Below are positions 11,330 to 22,589 of a stretch of 64,000 nucleotides of DNA, in pieces. The stretch lies in contig NC_077230.1 in assembly GCF_027887165.1 (NCBI RefSeq), forward strand, positions 34,051,351-34,115,350, in the 5' to 3' direction. The first letter of the stretch is position 1. Each line of letters starts with the position of its first letter. Below the pieces are notes generated by a model that was given only the letters and a program-made list of their open reading frames with translations, ran no database searches and was not told the DNA's origin. This DNA comes from Monodelphis domestica (lineage: Eukaryota > Chordata > Mammalia > Didelphimorphia > Didelphidae). Made by a program: the position numbers and the translations under genes.

Positions 11330-11580
11330 CTCAGGAGGTAGCATTACAAAAGGTCAGAACTGCCAATTTTGGAGAGGATATATAAAAATTAGCACAATGA
11401 GTTGTTCTACCTTTGACATGGCATATCCATTTGGGAAAACAATTTGGAATTATAATTTTGAAAAAGTGACTTAAAATGTCTATGCCCTTTGAATATTTTA
11501 CTCTCAAGCATACATTCCCAAGAAACAAAAAAACTAAAAAGGTCCCCCTGACATCTAAATATTCATTATACCCTTTACGT
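11330..11580 (+). mobile_element. Old L1 3'-end fragment
   Basis: It matches the L1 ORF2 C-terminal region (a 'ggaaaacaatttggaattat' block followed by 'atgccctttgaatatttt'). Strongly decayed. Also at 63713-63963. Confidence 0.6.
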
Positions 11581-11582
11581 TG

Positions 11583-11735
11583 TTGGAGGCAATTAGGGGA
11601 AGAAGTGGTTAGCATGCCGGGCATGGTGTCAGAAGACACAAGTTCAGATCTAGTTTCAATTACTCATATCCTGGGCAAATCGCTTAAATGTTATATTGTC
11701 TGTGTCTTGGTTCAAATTTTGCTCAAATAAACTCG
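11583..11735 (+). mobile_element. MIR/MAR-like SINE, + strand
   Basis: It shows the core order 'gtggttagcatgccgggc', 'acacaagttcagatc' (B-box-like) and 'cctgggcaaatcgctt' typical of tRNA-SINE/MIR elements. Only its first 35 bp are inside the window in the right-hand duplicate. Confidence 0.7.
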
Positions 11736-12014
11736 GACAATATAACATTTAAATGAAGTAGCTTCTGGGAATTTTTTAAGGTTTACAATCCTAACCTTAT
11801 GAAGTAGGTTCTGAGTATTTCTAAGGTTTACAGCACCGAGCGGGCAACCTGGACCGAGCTACAAAGACTCCACATATTGCTCTAGCCTTCCAGGAGGTTT
11901 TGGCCTCAGGACATATCCAGTAGAACCCAGCTGAATTTAATCCCATCAAAAGTCTTCAGAGGTCAGGGAAGTCCAAACTCCAAGATCCCTTCCTCACAGA
12001 CTTCTGGACTTTAA

Positions 12015-13296
12015 TATAAAGAGGGAAACAATAAGTAAATTAGGTGAACACAGAATAGTATACCTGGTAGACCTTTTGGAAGGGAAAGATTTTAAAACCA
12101 AGCAGGACATAGAAAGAGTCACAAAATATAAAATAAATAATTTTGTCTACATCAAATTAAAAAGTTTTTGTACAAACAAAACCAATGTAACTAAAATCAG
12201 AAGGGTAACAACAAATTGGGAAACAATCTTCATAAAAACTCTGACAAAGGTTTAATTACTCAAATTTACAAAGAGCTAAATCAATTGTACAAAAAACCAA
12301 GCCATTCTCCAATTGATGAATGGGCAAGGGACATGAACAGGCAGTTCTCAGCCAAAGAAATCAAAACTATTAATAAGCACATGAAAAAGTGTTCTACATC
12401 TCTTATAATCAGAGAGATGCAAATCAAAACAACTCTGAGGTATCACGTCACACCTAGCTGATTGGCTAACATAACAGCTATGATAAATAGTGAATGCTGG
12501 AGTGGATGTGGCAAAGTAGGTACACTAATTCATTGCTGGTGGAGTTGAGAATTAATCCAACCATTCTGGAGGGCAATTTGGAACTATACCCAAAGGGCAA
12601 TAAAAGAATGTCTGCCCTTTGATCCAGCCATAGCACTACTGGGCTTGTACCCCAAAGAGATAATAAGGGAAAAGACTTGTACAAGAATATTCATAGCTGC
12701 ACTCTTTGTGGTGGCCAAAAATTGGAAAATGAAGGGATGCCCTTCAATTGGGGAATGGCTGAACAAATTGTGGTATATGTTGGTGATGGAATACTATTGT
12801 GCTAAAAGGAATAATAAAGTGGAGGAATTCCATAGAGACTGGAACAACCTCCAGGAAGTGATGCAGAAGGAAAGGAGCAGAACCAGGAAAACATTGTACA
12901 CAGAGACTGATACATTGTGGTACAATCAAAGGTAATGGACTTCTCCATTAGTGGAGATGCAATGTCCCTGAACAATCTGCAGGGATCTAAAAAACACTAT
13001 CCACAAGCAGAAGATAAACTGTGTGTGTAAAAATACCGATGAAAAGCAACTGCTTGGCTACAGGGGTGGAGCGGATATGACTGAGGAGAGACTCTAAATG
13101 AACACTCTAATGCAAATACCAACCACATGGAAATTGGTTTGAATCAAGAACACATGTGATACCCAGTGGAATTGTGTGTTGGCTGTGGGAGAGGTGGTGG
13201 GAGTGGGGGAGGGAAGAAAAGAAAATGATCTTTGTTTCCAATGAATAATGTTTGGAAATGACCAAATAAAAATTAAAAAATAAATAAAAATAAAAC
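12015..13296 (+). mobile_element. 5'-truncated L1, relatively young
   Basis: Nearly continuous match to the ORF2 C-terminal region and 3' UTR of marsupial L1, ending in an A-rich tail at about 13262-13296. It includes a ~96-codon open piece of ORF2 at 12645-12932. It looks less decayed than the L1 fragments in the gene introns. Truncated at its 5' end. Confidence 0.88.
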
Positions 13297-13900
13297 CCTT
13301 TTCTCTCCCTACTCAAGTTTGGGGGAACTCAAGCTTTGGCATCCTGAGTCCCTTGCTAGTCAAGTTGACTGACCCTGGGTTTGGCCCCTTGGCCACAGTT
13401 CAGAAACAGGGCAACAGGAGCTGAGGTAAAGCCTGACAGAATCAAAATGCCTTTTTTCAGGTTTCTCTTCCCTCAGTCCCTTCAATTGAGAAGTGTTGGG
13501 GGGAAATTTTCTGTCACAAGCAGGAAAAAGTGGGTAACCCTCAGGATAAAGTCTTATTCCACCTTCTCTCTTCAGCTTCTCCCGACTGAAAGACCAATTG
13601 CTCTTCTGAAGATAACCTTCTCTTCCTCAAGATTCCAACCTCCTGCTCCTGGCGCCCCTTCCCCAATGAAGTGATCAGATCCACACACTCTTCAGCCTGG
13701 CACTTTTTGTTTAGTGCCTGCCTCTGTCACAAGATCTAATGTTGGGCATTTTAAGTGAAAAATTCAATTATTTAGTTTTGTATTTAAAATCATTCATCTA
13801 GTGTGTCATAGAATGATTGAAAATATTTCTTTATTCTGAACTTAAGCATTACATAAAGTGAGCATGTCTCAAAGTAGAAAAGTGGTTTGTATATAGAATT
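13297..13900. other. Spacer of unknown origin
   Basis: GC-richer block with a pyrimidine-rich centre. It may be part of an older retroelement split by the L1 at 12015-13296 (11820-12010 has a similar composition). I could not assign a family. Confidence 0.35.
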
Positions 13901-15990
13901 AAGAATCTCTACCATATGGAGCTAGAATTATTTTTATTGGTATATAATACATTCAAAATGTTTCTTTCAAATTTATCCTGTTTCTATGGTTTATAAAAAG
14001 GTTAATTCTGGGCTTCCTTCTGTTATCTTTTATGGAGATCCTAGGTTTTTTTTTTTATAAGAACCCAATATTTGATCAATTACCCCAAATCTATACCACT
14101 GAGTCTCCAATGTCTCTTAGACAGTACCATAATGTTGAGATGATCACTGCTTTATAGTACAGTTTAAGATCTGGTACTGGTAGGCTCCCACCATTCACAT
14201 TTTTCCCCCATTAGTCCCCTTGATATTCCTTTGTACTTCCAGATGAATTTTGTAATTATTTTTTCGAGTTCAATAAAATAGTTTTTTTGGTAGTTTTATT
14301 AATATGGTACTGAAAAAGTAAATTAATTTTTAGGTAGGAAGTATCATTTTATTATGTTAATTCATCCTAGCCATGAGTCATTGTACTTTCCCAATTATTT
14401 AGATCTAGTTTTAATTGTGTGTTTTGTAATTGGGTTCATATAATTCCTGCTTGTCTTGGCAAGTAGATTGCTAAATATTTTATATTGTCTAGGGCAATTA
14501 AAATGAAATTTCTTTTTCTAAGTCTTGCTGCTGAATTGTTGTTGGAAATATGGCTGGCAGAGGGTTTCTCCCACTCCCATCTTCTGTGCTAGTTTTGTTG
14601 ATTTCAGAATCTTAGCAGTAGATAGAAAGCAAACAAGAACAGTTCTAACTTTCAGAAACTGGTTGGGCCTGTGTCTTTGGGCTGAATTGAGAAGAGGCAC
14701 TCGGAATCAGGACTGGGAAGCCAACACTCCTCCCACCTCCAACACCAGGAAGGAAGTAACAACCAGGCAGGAATAAGGGCTAGTCACAAGACCCAACTGC
14801 CACTCCCAGTTGCCCCTTCCCCCACCAACTATCAGTCTTGTTTCCTTTCCAAATAGCCTTCTTACCCTTCCCCCTAACTTTTTGATTTTAGTCAGTCTCT
14901 CTCTTTTCCCCTCCCTAATGTTACTCCCTTTCCAATGTCCTCCCCTCTTATTTATTCCCCTCTTAATATAGTGCCTTTTAAATGACCCCCCAACCTCTCC
15001 CTCTCTTGTGTAGCTCCCCTCCCCACATGCCCATTTATTATCCTTCTACTTCTCCATAAGAAACAATACAATTCTCTGCCCCAATGGATCTGATTGTTCT
15101 CTCTCTGAGTCAATTTCAGTGTGTATAAGATTTAAGTATTACATGTTGCCAAACTCTTCCATTCTTCCATTGAATTGATCTTCTCCCCCTCCCCCGTGAG
15201 CTTCTTTATGAAAAATATATTTACCCCATTTTATCTCTTTTCCAATTTCTCTTAGTATTAACCTATGTTTACACCTAGTTTTTTAAATACATTTTGACAT
15301 ATCATCCTATACAGTTTGTCACTGTACCCTCTTTCTAGCTAACCTGATGAAAATAACATTTTTTAAGTGTTATCAATATCTTTTCTTATAGAAATACAAA
15401 TCATTTTTACCTCATTGGGTCCCTTAAAAAGTTTGGTTTTCTTTCTTTTTTCTTTCTTACCTTTTGGTGATTCTCTTGAGTTCTGTTTTGGGGTATGACA
15501 TTTTCTGTATAAGTCAGGTCTTTCCTTTAGGAATGCTTGGAAGTCTTTTTAAAATTAAATTACCAAAATTTCCAGTGCATGACTATAATCAATATTGCTG
15601 GGTAGTTGATTCTTGGTTGTAGACCCAGTTTCTTCATATTCTGTAATATCATATTTTTTGCCTTGCAGTCCATCAGAGTGGATGCAGCCAGTTCCTGTGT
15701 TATCCTAACTGTGCATCCATGATATCTGAATGGTTTCTTTGTAGCATCTTTTCCTTAATCTGGAAGTTCTTGAACTTGGCTATAACATTCCTTGGTGTTG
15801 TCAATTAGCTATTAAATGCAGCAGGTGGTCTGTGGATTCTTTCAATCTCTACTTTATCCTCTTGTAGAAGAATGCCTGAGCAGTTTTCTTGAATAATTTC
15901 CTATAGAATGATATCCAGACTTTTTTCTTTGGTCATGATTTTCTGGTAGTCCAATGTTTCTTAAATTGTCTCTTCTGGATCTATTTTTTA
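13900..15990 (-). mobile_element. L1 remnants, - strand (ORF2 C-terminal piece, ORF1 piece)
   Basis: The reverse complement of 13900-14540 follows the ORF2 region that reads 'KFIWKYKGIS...' through to the YYKA-type block. The reverse complement of 15300-15980 follows ORF1 (a 'NRSRRDN' start, then 'EDKVEIERIHR', then 'KAKNMILQNMKKLG'). 14830-15300 is a pyrimidine-rich linker like that of the second - strand L1 at 19200-19740; 14540-14830 is not assigned. The ORF1 piece ends about 30-40 bp before the exon 6 acceptor of copy B. Confidence 0.65.
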
Positions 15991-16026
15991 GGTCTTTTTT
16001 CCCAACGATCCCTTTTTCTTCTGCAG

Positions 16027-16123
16027 AGAACTGGAATTAAAAAATGAAGAGATGGGATTGAAAAGAATAATAGAAGAAGAAGGTCAGAAATATAAAAAAG
16101 ACCTCAAGGAAATTGATGAAAGT
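16027..16123 (+). pseudogene. Copy B exon 6 (coiled-coil-like)
   Basis: Acceptor tttcttctgcag, donor gtgaga; 97 nt, three codons longer than C exon 6 and open. It reads 'ELELKNEEMGLKRIIEEEG', a charged helical segment that resembles the start of the neurabin coiled coil. A 70 bp perfect palindrome begins 10 bp after the exon. Confidence 0.65.
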
Positions 16124-16133
16124 GTGAGAGTAT

Positions 16134-16135
16134 AG

Positions 16136-16201
<66 letters not shown>

Positions 16202-16203
16202 CT
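16134..16203. repeat. Perfect 70 bp AT palindrome, AGTTCAT(AT)28ATGAACT
   Basis: A (AT)28 tract is flanked by exact inverted heptamers, making a self-complementary 70-mer. It replaces roughly 0.9 kb of the intron found in copy C (46256-47145). Confidence 0.97.
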
Positions 16204-16674
16204 GTATCTATGATTAAAAACCCAGTGTCTGGCTCACATATTTTCCCTCTTCTTTGTGAATAAAATCTAAATTCTGTGACTTCCAAACTGAAACCAGAGG
16301 GTTCTACGATTAATATCCAGCGTACCTTGAAATAAATCTTATTATATATACATATATGCATATAAATCTCATATACTCACAGCTTAGCAAAGGACCAGAC
16401 ACATAAAAAGCATTAATAAAGGTCATTTTTTTCTTTCTATATACACATGACAAGATGTATAAATATATACATACACACATTTATATATGTGTCTCTGTGT
16501 GTGTAACTTACATCTATATATACACCTCTATCAAAAAACAGGATACTTTTTTATCAAACCTCTCCTAACATCATTCTAACTGCAAATGGTCTGGTCCCTG
16601 TAATTTCCCAGTTCTTATGGCACTTTCACTAATTTTGTCTTTGAACATCTTTACTAGTCCATTCTACAAAATTA

Positions 16675-16745
16675 TAATCTCCCTGGAGACAGAATCTGTC
16701 TTTTCCCTTTCATATACAATACTACACACAGAGAGTGGTTTCATT
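16675..16745. mobile_element. Ancient L2/MIR-type tail
   Basis: A 'ataatctccctggagacagaatctgtcttt' block resembles the conserved tail of old L2/MIR relatives. The homologous relic is at 47678-47740 in copy C, so it predates the B duplication. Confidence 0.45.
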
Positions 16746-17262
16746 TTATAATATTAAGAAGGAAGACCTACAATGAAGTCCTCCTTCTAATGTCCATCCT
16801 GGATGTCTAAACCTCACCAAGTCGGTAACATCTTAGTGCTCTGGGAAACTCTCTGCAACTAGAGAGCAATGGAAGTGACACTTTCCTTCAAAAAGTTAAT
16901 TCTTCACTGGGAGATCTTTTTGCCTTTGAATTCTATCCCTAACCTCATCTACTATGTCTATTCCTATCCCCTTTCCCTTTCCCATCCCCATTTCGACCTC
17001 TATAAGAATGTCTATCCCTATCCCTAACTTCATGTTAATCCTTAAATCTATTTTGATTATTATTCCCTGACAACCTATTCATGGAATTTGTGTATAAGTA
17101 TTTTTCATGTATAGTATTAAGGGGTTAATTGGAGAGCAGAGAGGCCAGATAAGTGGCTAGCAGGTACAAATGAGTTATTTATGGAATAGTTATGAATGCT
17201 GGAGAAAAAAAGGATTGAATAAATTGAAATTAATAGAATTATTATGGTTGCACAAATTTCAG

Positions 17263-17395
17263 ACTAACAACTTGATAGAGAAACTTAAAAAATACGTGAA
17301 CATATCTGAAGTGAATATCTGAAATCAGCCTGAGGGGACAGTAAAAGAAGATATAACAACAGGGCAATTATTGGCCGAAGAGGATATCAGTTTAG
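17263..17395 (+). pseudogene. Copy B exon 7, interrupted
   Basis: Acceptor caaatttcag, donor gtaaga-like; 133 nt versus 211 nt in copy C, same phase. It keeps the exon-end signature 'gggcaattattggcc', but the frame meets TGA at 17320-17322 after 19 codons, following local base changes and indels. Confidence 0.65.
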
Positions 17396-17639
17396 GTAAG
17401 AGTTTGATTCTTGATTGGCTGAAAGGAATCAATTAGTGTCAAGAAAAGAGGCAGCAGAGGTTATAATGTAAATATGGAATTTTAGCTGATAAACATTCTG
17501 TTGGTCTATTAACACAAATATTTTTAATTTTTAATTGTACAATTTTAATTTTAAATTAAAAAATTTTTTAAAATTAAAAAAAAATTTAAATGTTACATGG
17601 AGAAACAATTTTTGACAACTTTTTTTTTTTTACCGTTTT

Positions 17640-20600
17640 AAAATTCAGATTTGCTACTTACCCTCCTCCCGCTCCCAGACAAGATGATTAATAGGAGAGA
17701 GGAGGATATACCCATACTTTCATGTTATACATACTTCCATATTATTTCTGTCCATAGATGATAGAAGACACCTATCACTCTTACAATATAAATCTCATGA
17801 AGTTTATATTATAGGAGCAGATGTCAGGTTTTGATCTGTCCTTAGCTTCTAAAATTCTGTCTTTGGCTACAGACACTATTTTCTTCATGTTTTGTATTCT
17901 TATAAATTTGACTTGGTTCTCTATATATTTGAGAAATGAGGCTTTAGTCAGATACTTTATATAACCCCCCCCCATTGGTTGTTTCCTAGATTTGTTGTTT
18001 CCTTTCTCATTGGTTTTATTTCAGTAATATCTTTTAAATTTAATTAAATTAAAATACTTTTTAAAATTAAGTAAGCCATGATTTATATATTTGATTTTTT
18101 TTCACAAAACCAAATTTTTTTCTTATTTGTTAGTTCTATAGTTTTATTTCAATTTATTCATATCTCCCTTGATTTTCAGGATTTCCGAATTGCCGTTTAA
18201 TTATGGGCTTTTAATTTGTTCTTTTATAGTTTTTTTTACTTGCCTAATCAATTAATTGATGTTCTGTTTCTCTATTTTATTAATATAAGCTATGAGATAT
18301 GAATTTCCTTCTATGTAGTACTTAGTTATATCCCATAAATTTTGTTTGCATTCCATAAATGTTGTTAATGAAATTGTTATTTGTTTCTATGATTTAATCT
18401 TTGATCCATTTGCTCTTTAGGAAAAGATTGTTTCTAATTCTAAAAATTAGTTTCTAATTTATTTTTAAGTCTTCTGCATTTTGTGTCACTTTTCTAGCAT
18501 TCTGGTCTGAAAAGTATGGATTTAATATTTCTGTTTCTTAACATTTGGATGTGAGGCTTTTATGACCACTTATGTGGTTGATTTTTGTGAAAGTCACACA
18601 TATTGCTGAGAAAAAGTGCTTTCCTTTCTATTTCCCTTCAGTTTTCTCCAGAGGTCTATCATGTCTGGGTTTTCTAAAGTTCTCTTTACCTTCTTAACTT
18701 CTTTCTTGTTTATTTTCTGGTTGGATTTATCTACTTTTGACAGGGGAAGGTTGAGATATTCCCCAGTAGTAATATTCTTATTTTATTTTTTCTTCTGTAA
18801 CTTCATTAATTCTTCCTTTATGAATATGGATGCTATGCCATTTGATGCATAAATGTTTAATAATGATATTGTTTTCATTATCTATCAAACCTTTTATCAT
18901 TATGTACTTTCTTTCCTTATTTCCTTTGATCAGATCAGTCTTTGCTTTTGATTTGTCTGAAATCAGATTTGCTATCCTGGCTTTTATTACTTTATTTGAG
19001 GCATAGTATATGCTACTCGAGCCTCTTTTATTCTGTGTGTGTTGTCTCCATGTTTTAAATGTGTTTCTTGTGGGCAGAATAATGTGGTGTTCTGGTTTTT
19101 TTAAACAACTCTGCTATCCTTTTCTGTTTCATGTGTAAATTCAGCCCATTCATAAATCCACATAATCATTACTAATTGTGTTTTCATGCATCTTATTTTC
19201 CCCGTTTATTTTTCTCTTTCTCTCTTCTTAGCCTTTCCATGTTCATAGATGTTTTGTTATTGATTATCACCTCCCCCAATTCAACCCTCCTTTTTTGTTC
19301 ACCCTCAACCCCTTATTCTCTCTAACCTCCTACTTCCCTATAGGGTAAGATAAGTTTCTACAGATGAATATGGCTGTTATTTCCTTTTTGAGCTAGTTCT
19401 GATGAGAGTAAGGTCCAATCAGAGTTAAAGCACATCTCCTCCACTGGATTTGCTGTTTATGTGCCTGTTAATGAGAAATAGTTTGCCTCCTTCTAGATCT
19501 CCTTTTCTCTCTTCTCCATTTATTCTTCTTTCCCATTCCCTCCCATTTAATATCATCCCATCTTATTTAGCTTCCTTTCTTTGATGCATACCCCTTTTAT
19601 TGCTCCAATATTAAGTATTTTAGATACTTTAATCTTATGTATTATTTTCAATATTAAGTATTTTAGATTCTTTAGCTTTAGCTTGCCTTTGAACTATTAT
19701 AGATGTCTTAATTATTTCAATGATCATCTTGCCAGGTATGAATGAACTCAATTCAACTTTCGCAAAACTATCAAGTATTATTCCTCTCTTGAGTTTTGAA
19801 TTTAGTCATCAAATTTTGTTTTCAACTTTTTTGCATGAGAAAAGTCCAAATTTCTCTATTTCATTAAAGAGCAGTTGTTACCTTTTGGAAGTTTAATCTT
19901 GGTTTTACTCGGTGTATAATTCTAGGTTGCAGTCCTTTGAATCTTTGCTTTTCAGAATGTCATATTCTGTGCCTTCCAGTCCTTTAATGTAAAAACTGCT
20001 ATGTCCTGGAGAATCCTGACTATGGCTCCTCAATATTTAAAATGTTTCCTTCTGGCAGCTTCTACTACTTTTTCTGTGGCCTGAGAGTTCTGGAATTTGG
20101 TTATAATAGTACTGGGGTATTTTATTTTGGGTTCTCTTTCAGGAAGAGATTGGTGGATTCTCTCTATTTCTATTTCCCCCTCTTGTTTGAGGATATCGTA
20201 ATATTCCCTGAGGACTTCTTAAAATATGGAATTCAGGATTTTCTATTGATCATGGTTTTCAGGTATTCTGATGATCTTCAGATGATTTCTCCTGGGTCTA
20301 TTTTCTAGGCTGGTCATATTTACAATTGAAGTATTTCAGACTTTCTTCTATTTTTTTTTTTAATTTTGGATTTTGTTTTATTGTTTCTTGCTTATGGTTT
20401 CATTAACTTCTATCAGTCCAATTCTAATTTTAAGGAGTTTTCTTCCTTGAGTTCTTGGGTTTCCTTTTCCACTTGACTGTCTTTTCTTTAAAGGGTTGTT
20501 TCCTTCAGGTTCTGTTTTGTTTGTTTTGGTTTGGGATTTGTTTTTTTATTTTGTTTGTTTGGTTGTTGTTGTTGTTGTTGTTTGGTCTCTATTCTCATTT

Positions 20601-21500
20601 GGTGGATTCAATTAATTAGGAAGTTTTTTTCTTCAATGATTTTTTCCCCCAGCTGTTGAGTTTTTCAATTAATTCCCTTATATTTTTTAACTTCTTCCAG
20701 GGATTCTTTTTAAGATCTAAACTCCTTGCCCACTTTCTTTTGAGGCTTCACATGTTTCCTTTATGGCATTGTTGTCCTCTTCTGAGCCCATATATTGATC
20801 TTCCTTGTCACTAAAGTACATTTCCCAGGTCAGTTTTTTCTTTTTTTACTTGTTTTTCCATTTTTTCTTTCCTTTGTAACCATATTTATCTTTTGAGATC
20901 CTTCTCTGTTCCTGGAGTAAAAGGGTATATTGTTCTAAGATTACAGAGTACTCTTCTCTGGTATTTGGTGTAGGACTAGCTGCCCTTGTTCCTCGTGATT
21001 TGTCTGTCAAGGAGACAGCAGTACTGGCATGTTCTGGGGAGGTTGTCAACTGTTTCATCCAATTATATTTAGCATAATGACTTACCAGTTCCCCCATTGT
21101 TTTGTGGGTTAGTCTGGTCCCCACTATGTTGCTTCACTGCCCCTACCAAGTAGCCTGGGTGGAGAAGGCTCCCTGTTTTGATTTCTACTGCCCCAGGCTT
21201 TCCCCCACCACATGTAAGTAAGCAAATTACTTCACTGTATTTCTAGTTCCCCCTTCTTGCATCCCTGTAACCTCAAGATTCTTTTGCCATTTGGAAGTGG
21301 ATAGTTCATTGTTAATTCTAGTTCCATCTTTACTCCTTTGGAGTCCCAAGGCTCTGATGTCACATGAGAGTTTGAAGGTTCCTTACCTTCTCTACCTGTA
21401 TAGAGTGACCCCAGCTGGGTTCCAAGATCTGCCAGTACTATCAGATTGCTCTCTTCTCCTACCTACAGTGAGATGTTCCTCCAGCTTTTCTTTGTTTTGA
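17640..21500 (-). mobile_element. Long old L1, - strand, in intron 7 of copy B
   Basis: The reverse complement carries ORF1 between about 20340 and 19960 ('NHLKIIRIPE', 'EIEIERIHQSLP', 'KVVEAARRKHF'), the purine-rich ORF1-ORF2 linker (19200-19740), ORF2 endonuclease-type sequence (about 19080-18450, with 'ARIANLISDKSKA'), and then a 3' piece. The 3' piece matches the shorter L1 at 49220-50690 in the same intron of copy C, so this insertion predates the B/C split. The coding frames are broken many times. Confidence 0.75.
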
Positions 21501-22030
21501 GGCAATTTGTTTTGTTTTGTTTTTGCATTGAGGAAATGGAGTGCCTTTTCTTCCTACATCTTATCTTTCAGCATGCAATTTTTGTCTTCATGCAAAATCT
21601 GAATAAAACTGAAGAGGGCAGTTCTAAAGAGAGGAAGCTGCTGAGGTATCTATACACATAAATGTACATATACACATATGTACACATATATACATCCATA
21701 TATACATATACATATACATATCTATATGTCTGTACGTATATGCATGTGTGAGCATAGAATGCCTTCCGCATTTTAAAGATTTTTTTCATAGACATTGAAA
21801 ATGTTTTTTTTCACCAAGAACTCCTTGAGAGCAGAGATTGACTTTTTTGTCTTTTTCTGTATCCTTGGTGCTGTACCTGGAACACTTGAGGCACTTACTA
21901 ATGATTGTTGACTTATTCAAAACCTAGGATTTGTTTTTTTAAGATATATTATCTATAAAAAGAAGAATGTGCATTTTTCAAAGACTTTCAAGTTTTTGAA
22001 CTATAACACTCAAGGATGAGATAGAACACT
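21500..22030. other. Intron 7 of copy B: simple repeats and relics
   Basis: 21655-21745 is an alternating AC/AT-rich tract. 21810-21915 resembles an L2/MIR3 tail (ctccttgagagcagagattgac, then ccttggtgctgtacctgg). No gene seen. Confidence 0.5.
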
Positions 22031-22419
22031 TTATCATCCCTATTACTACAAGAGGAAACTAAGAATCAGAGCTGATGATTACCTTTGGCTTATATGTTTC
22101 TGTGCCAAGAATAATCCCATGTGTCTTACCACAAAGTTTATATTCTGCCTGATTATAAGTAAATTTTCTGGGAAAAAGAAACATATAGACATACACACAC
22201 ACATACATACAAAACACAAATACACATACAAATGGTATCTAGGCTGGTGAAAAAACTGAAGCTAGTGAGTGGGGAAAAGATTGCAAAAACAGAAAATTAC
22301 TCATAAATATATAAATTACCTATCGTTAAGATCAACGCTGCCATACTCTTAAGAGATGTGCATTATACAATGTCACATGTATCTGATTTCTTTTAATGTA
22401 AAATACTCTCCGTAAGGCT

Positions 22420-22580
22420 TATTATCTTGTTTTATCTTCATGACAATTCTGTGGAGGAGGTTACATAAATATCATTTTCCAGATTTTCCGGAAAACAAAA
22501 ACAGGAAGATTCTGGAAATAAGACAGTACTTGTTCAAGTACACCCAGCTAGTAAATGGACAAGCCAAGATTCTGTAGAAA
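22420..22580 (+). mobile_element. MIR-like SINE relic
   Basis: It follows the MIR core order: 'acaattctgtggaggagg', 'attttccagattt', 'cttgttcaagtacacccagctagtaaatgg', 'caagccaagattctg'. Confidence 0.7.
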
Positions 22581-22589
22581 GAATGCATT

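Larger units (their letters stand above)
1..11617 (+). repeat. Left copy of a recent ~52 kb-period tandem segmental duplication
   Basis: This stretch aligns nearly base for base with 51698-64000, starting with base 1 opposite 51698 and ending with about 11617 opposite 64000. The offset changes in steps: 51697 at the left end, 53235 after 2.3 kb (copy A lacks 1544 bp), 52326 after the minisatellite (the right copy is shorter), and 52383 near the right end. Sampled non-repeat stretches differ at about 1.5-2% of bases by eye. It carries the last four exons of a PDZ-SAM gene and its 3' flank. Both duplicate copies are cut by the window, so the true unit boundaries are not visible. Confidence 0.97.

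Noticed and set aside
13381-13674. 97-codon + strand open frame
   Set aside because: Single frame in an unassigned spacer, with low complexity and no splice or homology support.
16925-17040. Interstitial telomere-like CCCTAAC repeats
   Set aside because: Only scattered 'tatccctaac' words in a pyrimidine-rich stretch shared with 47935-48040; no regular 6 bp array.
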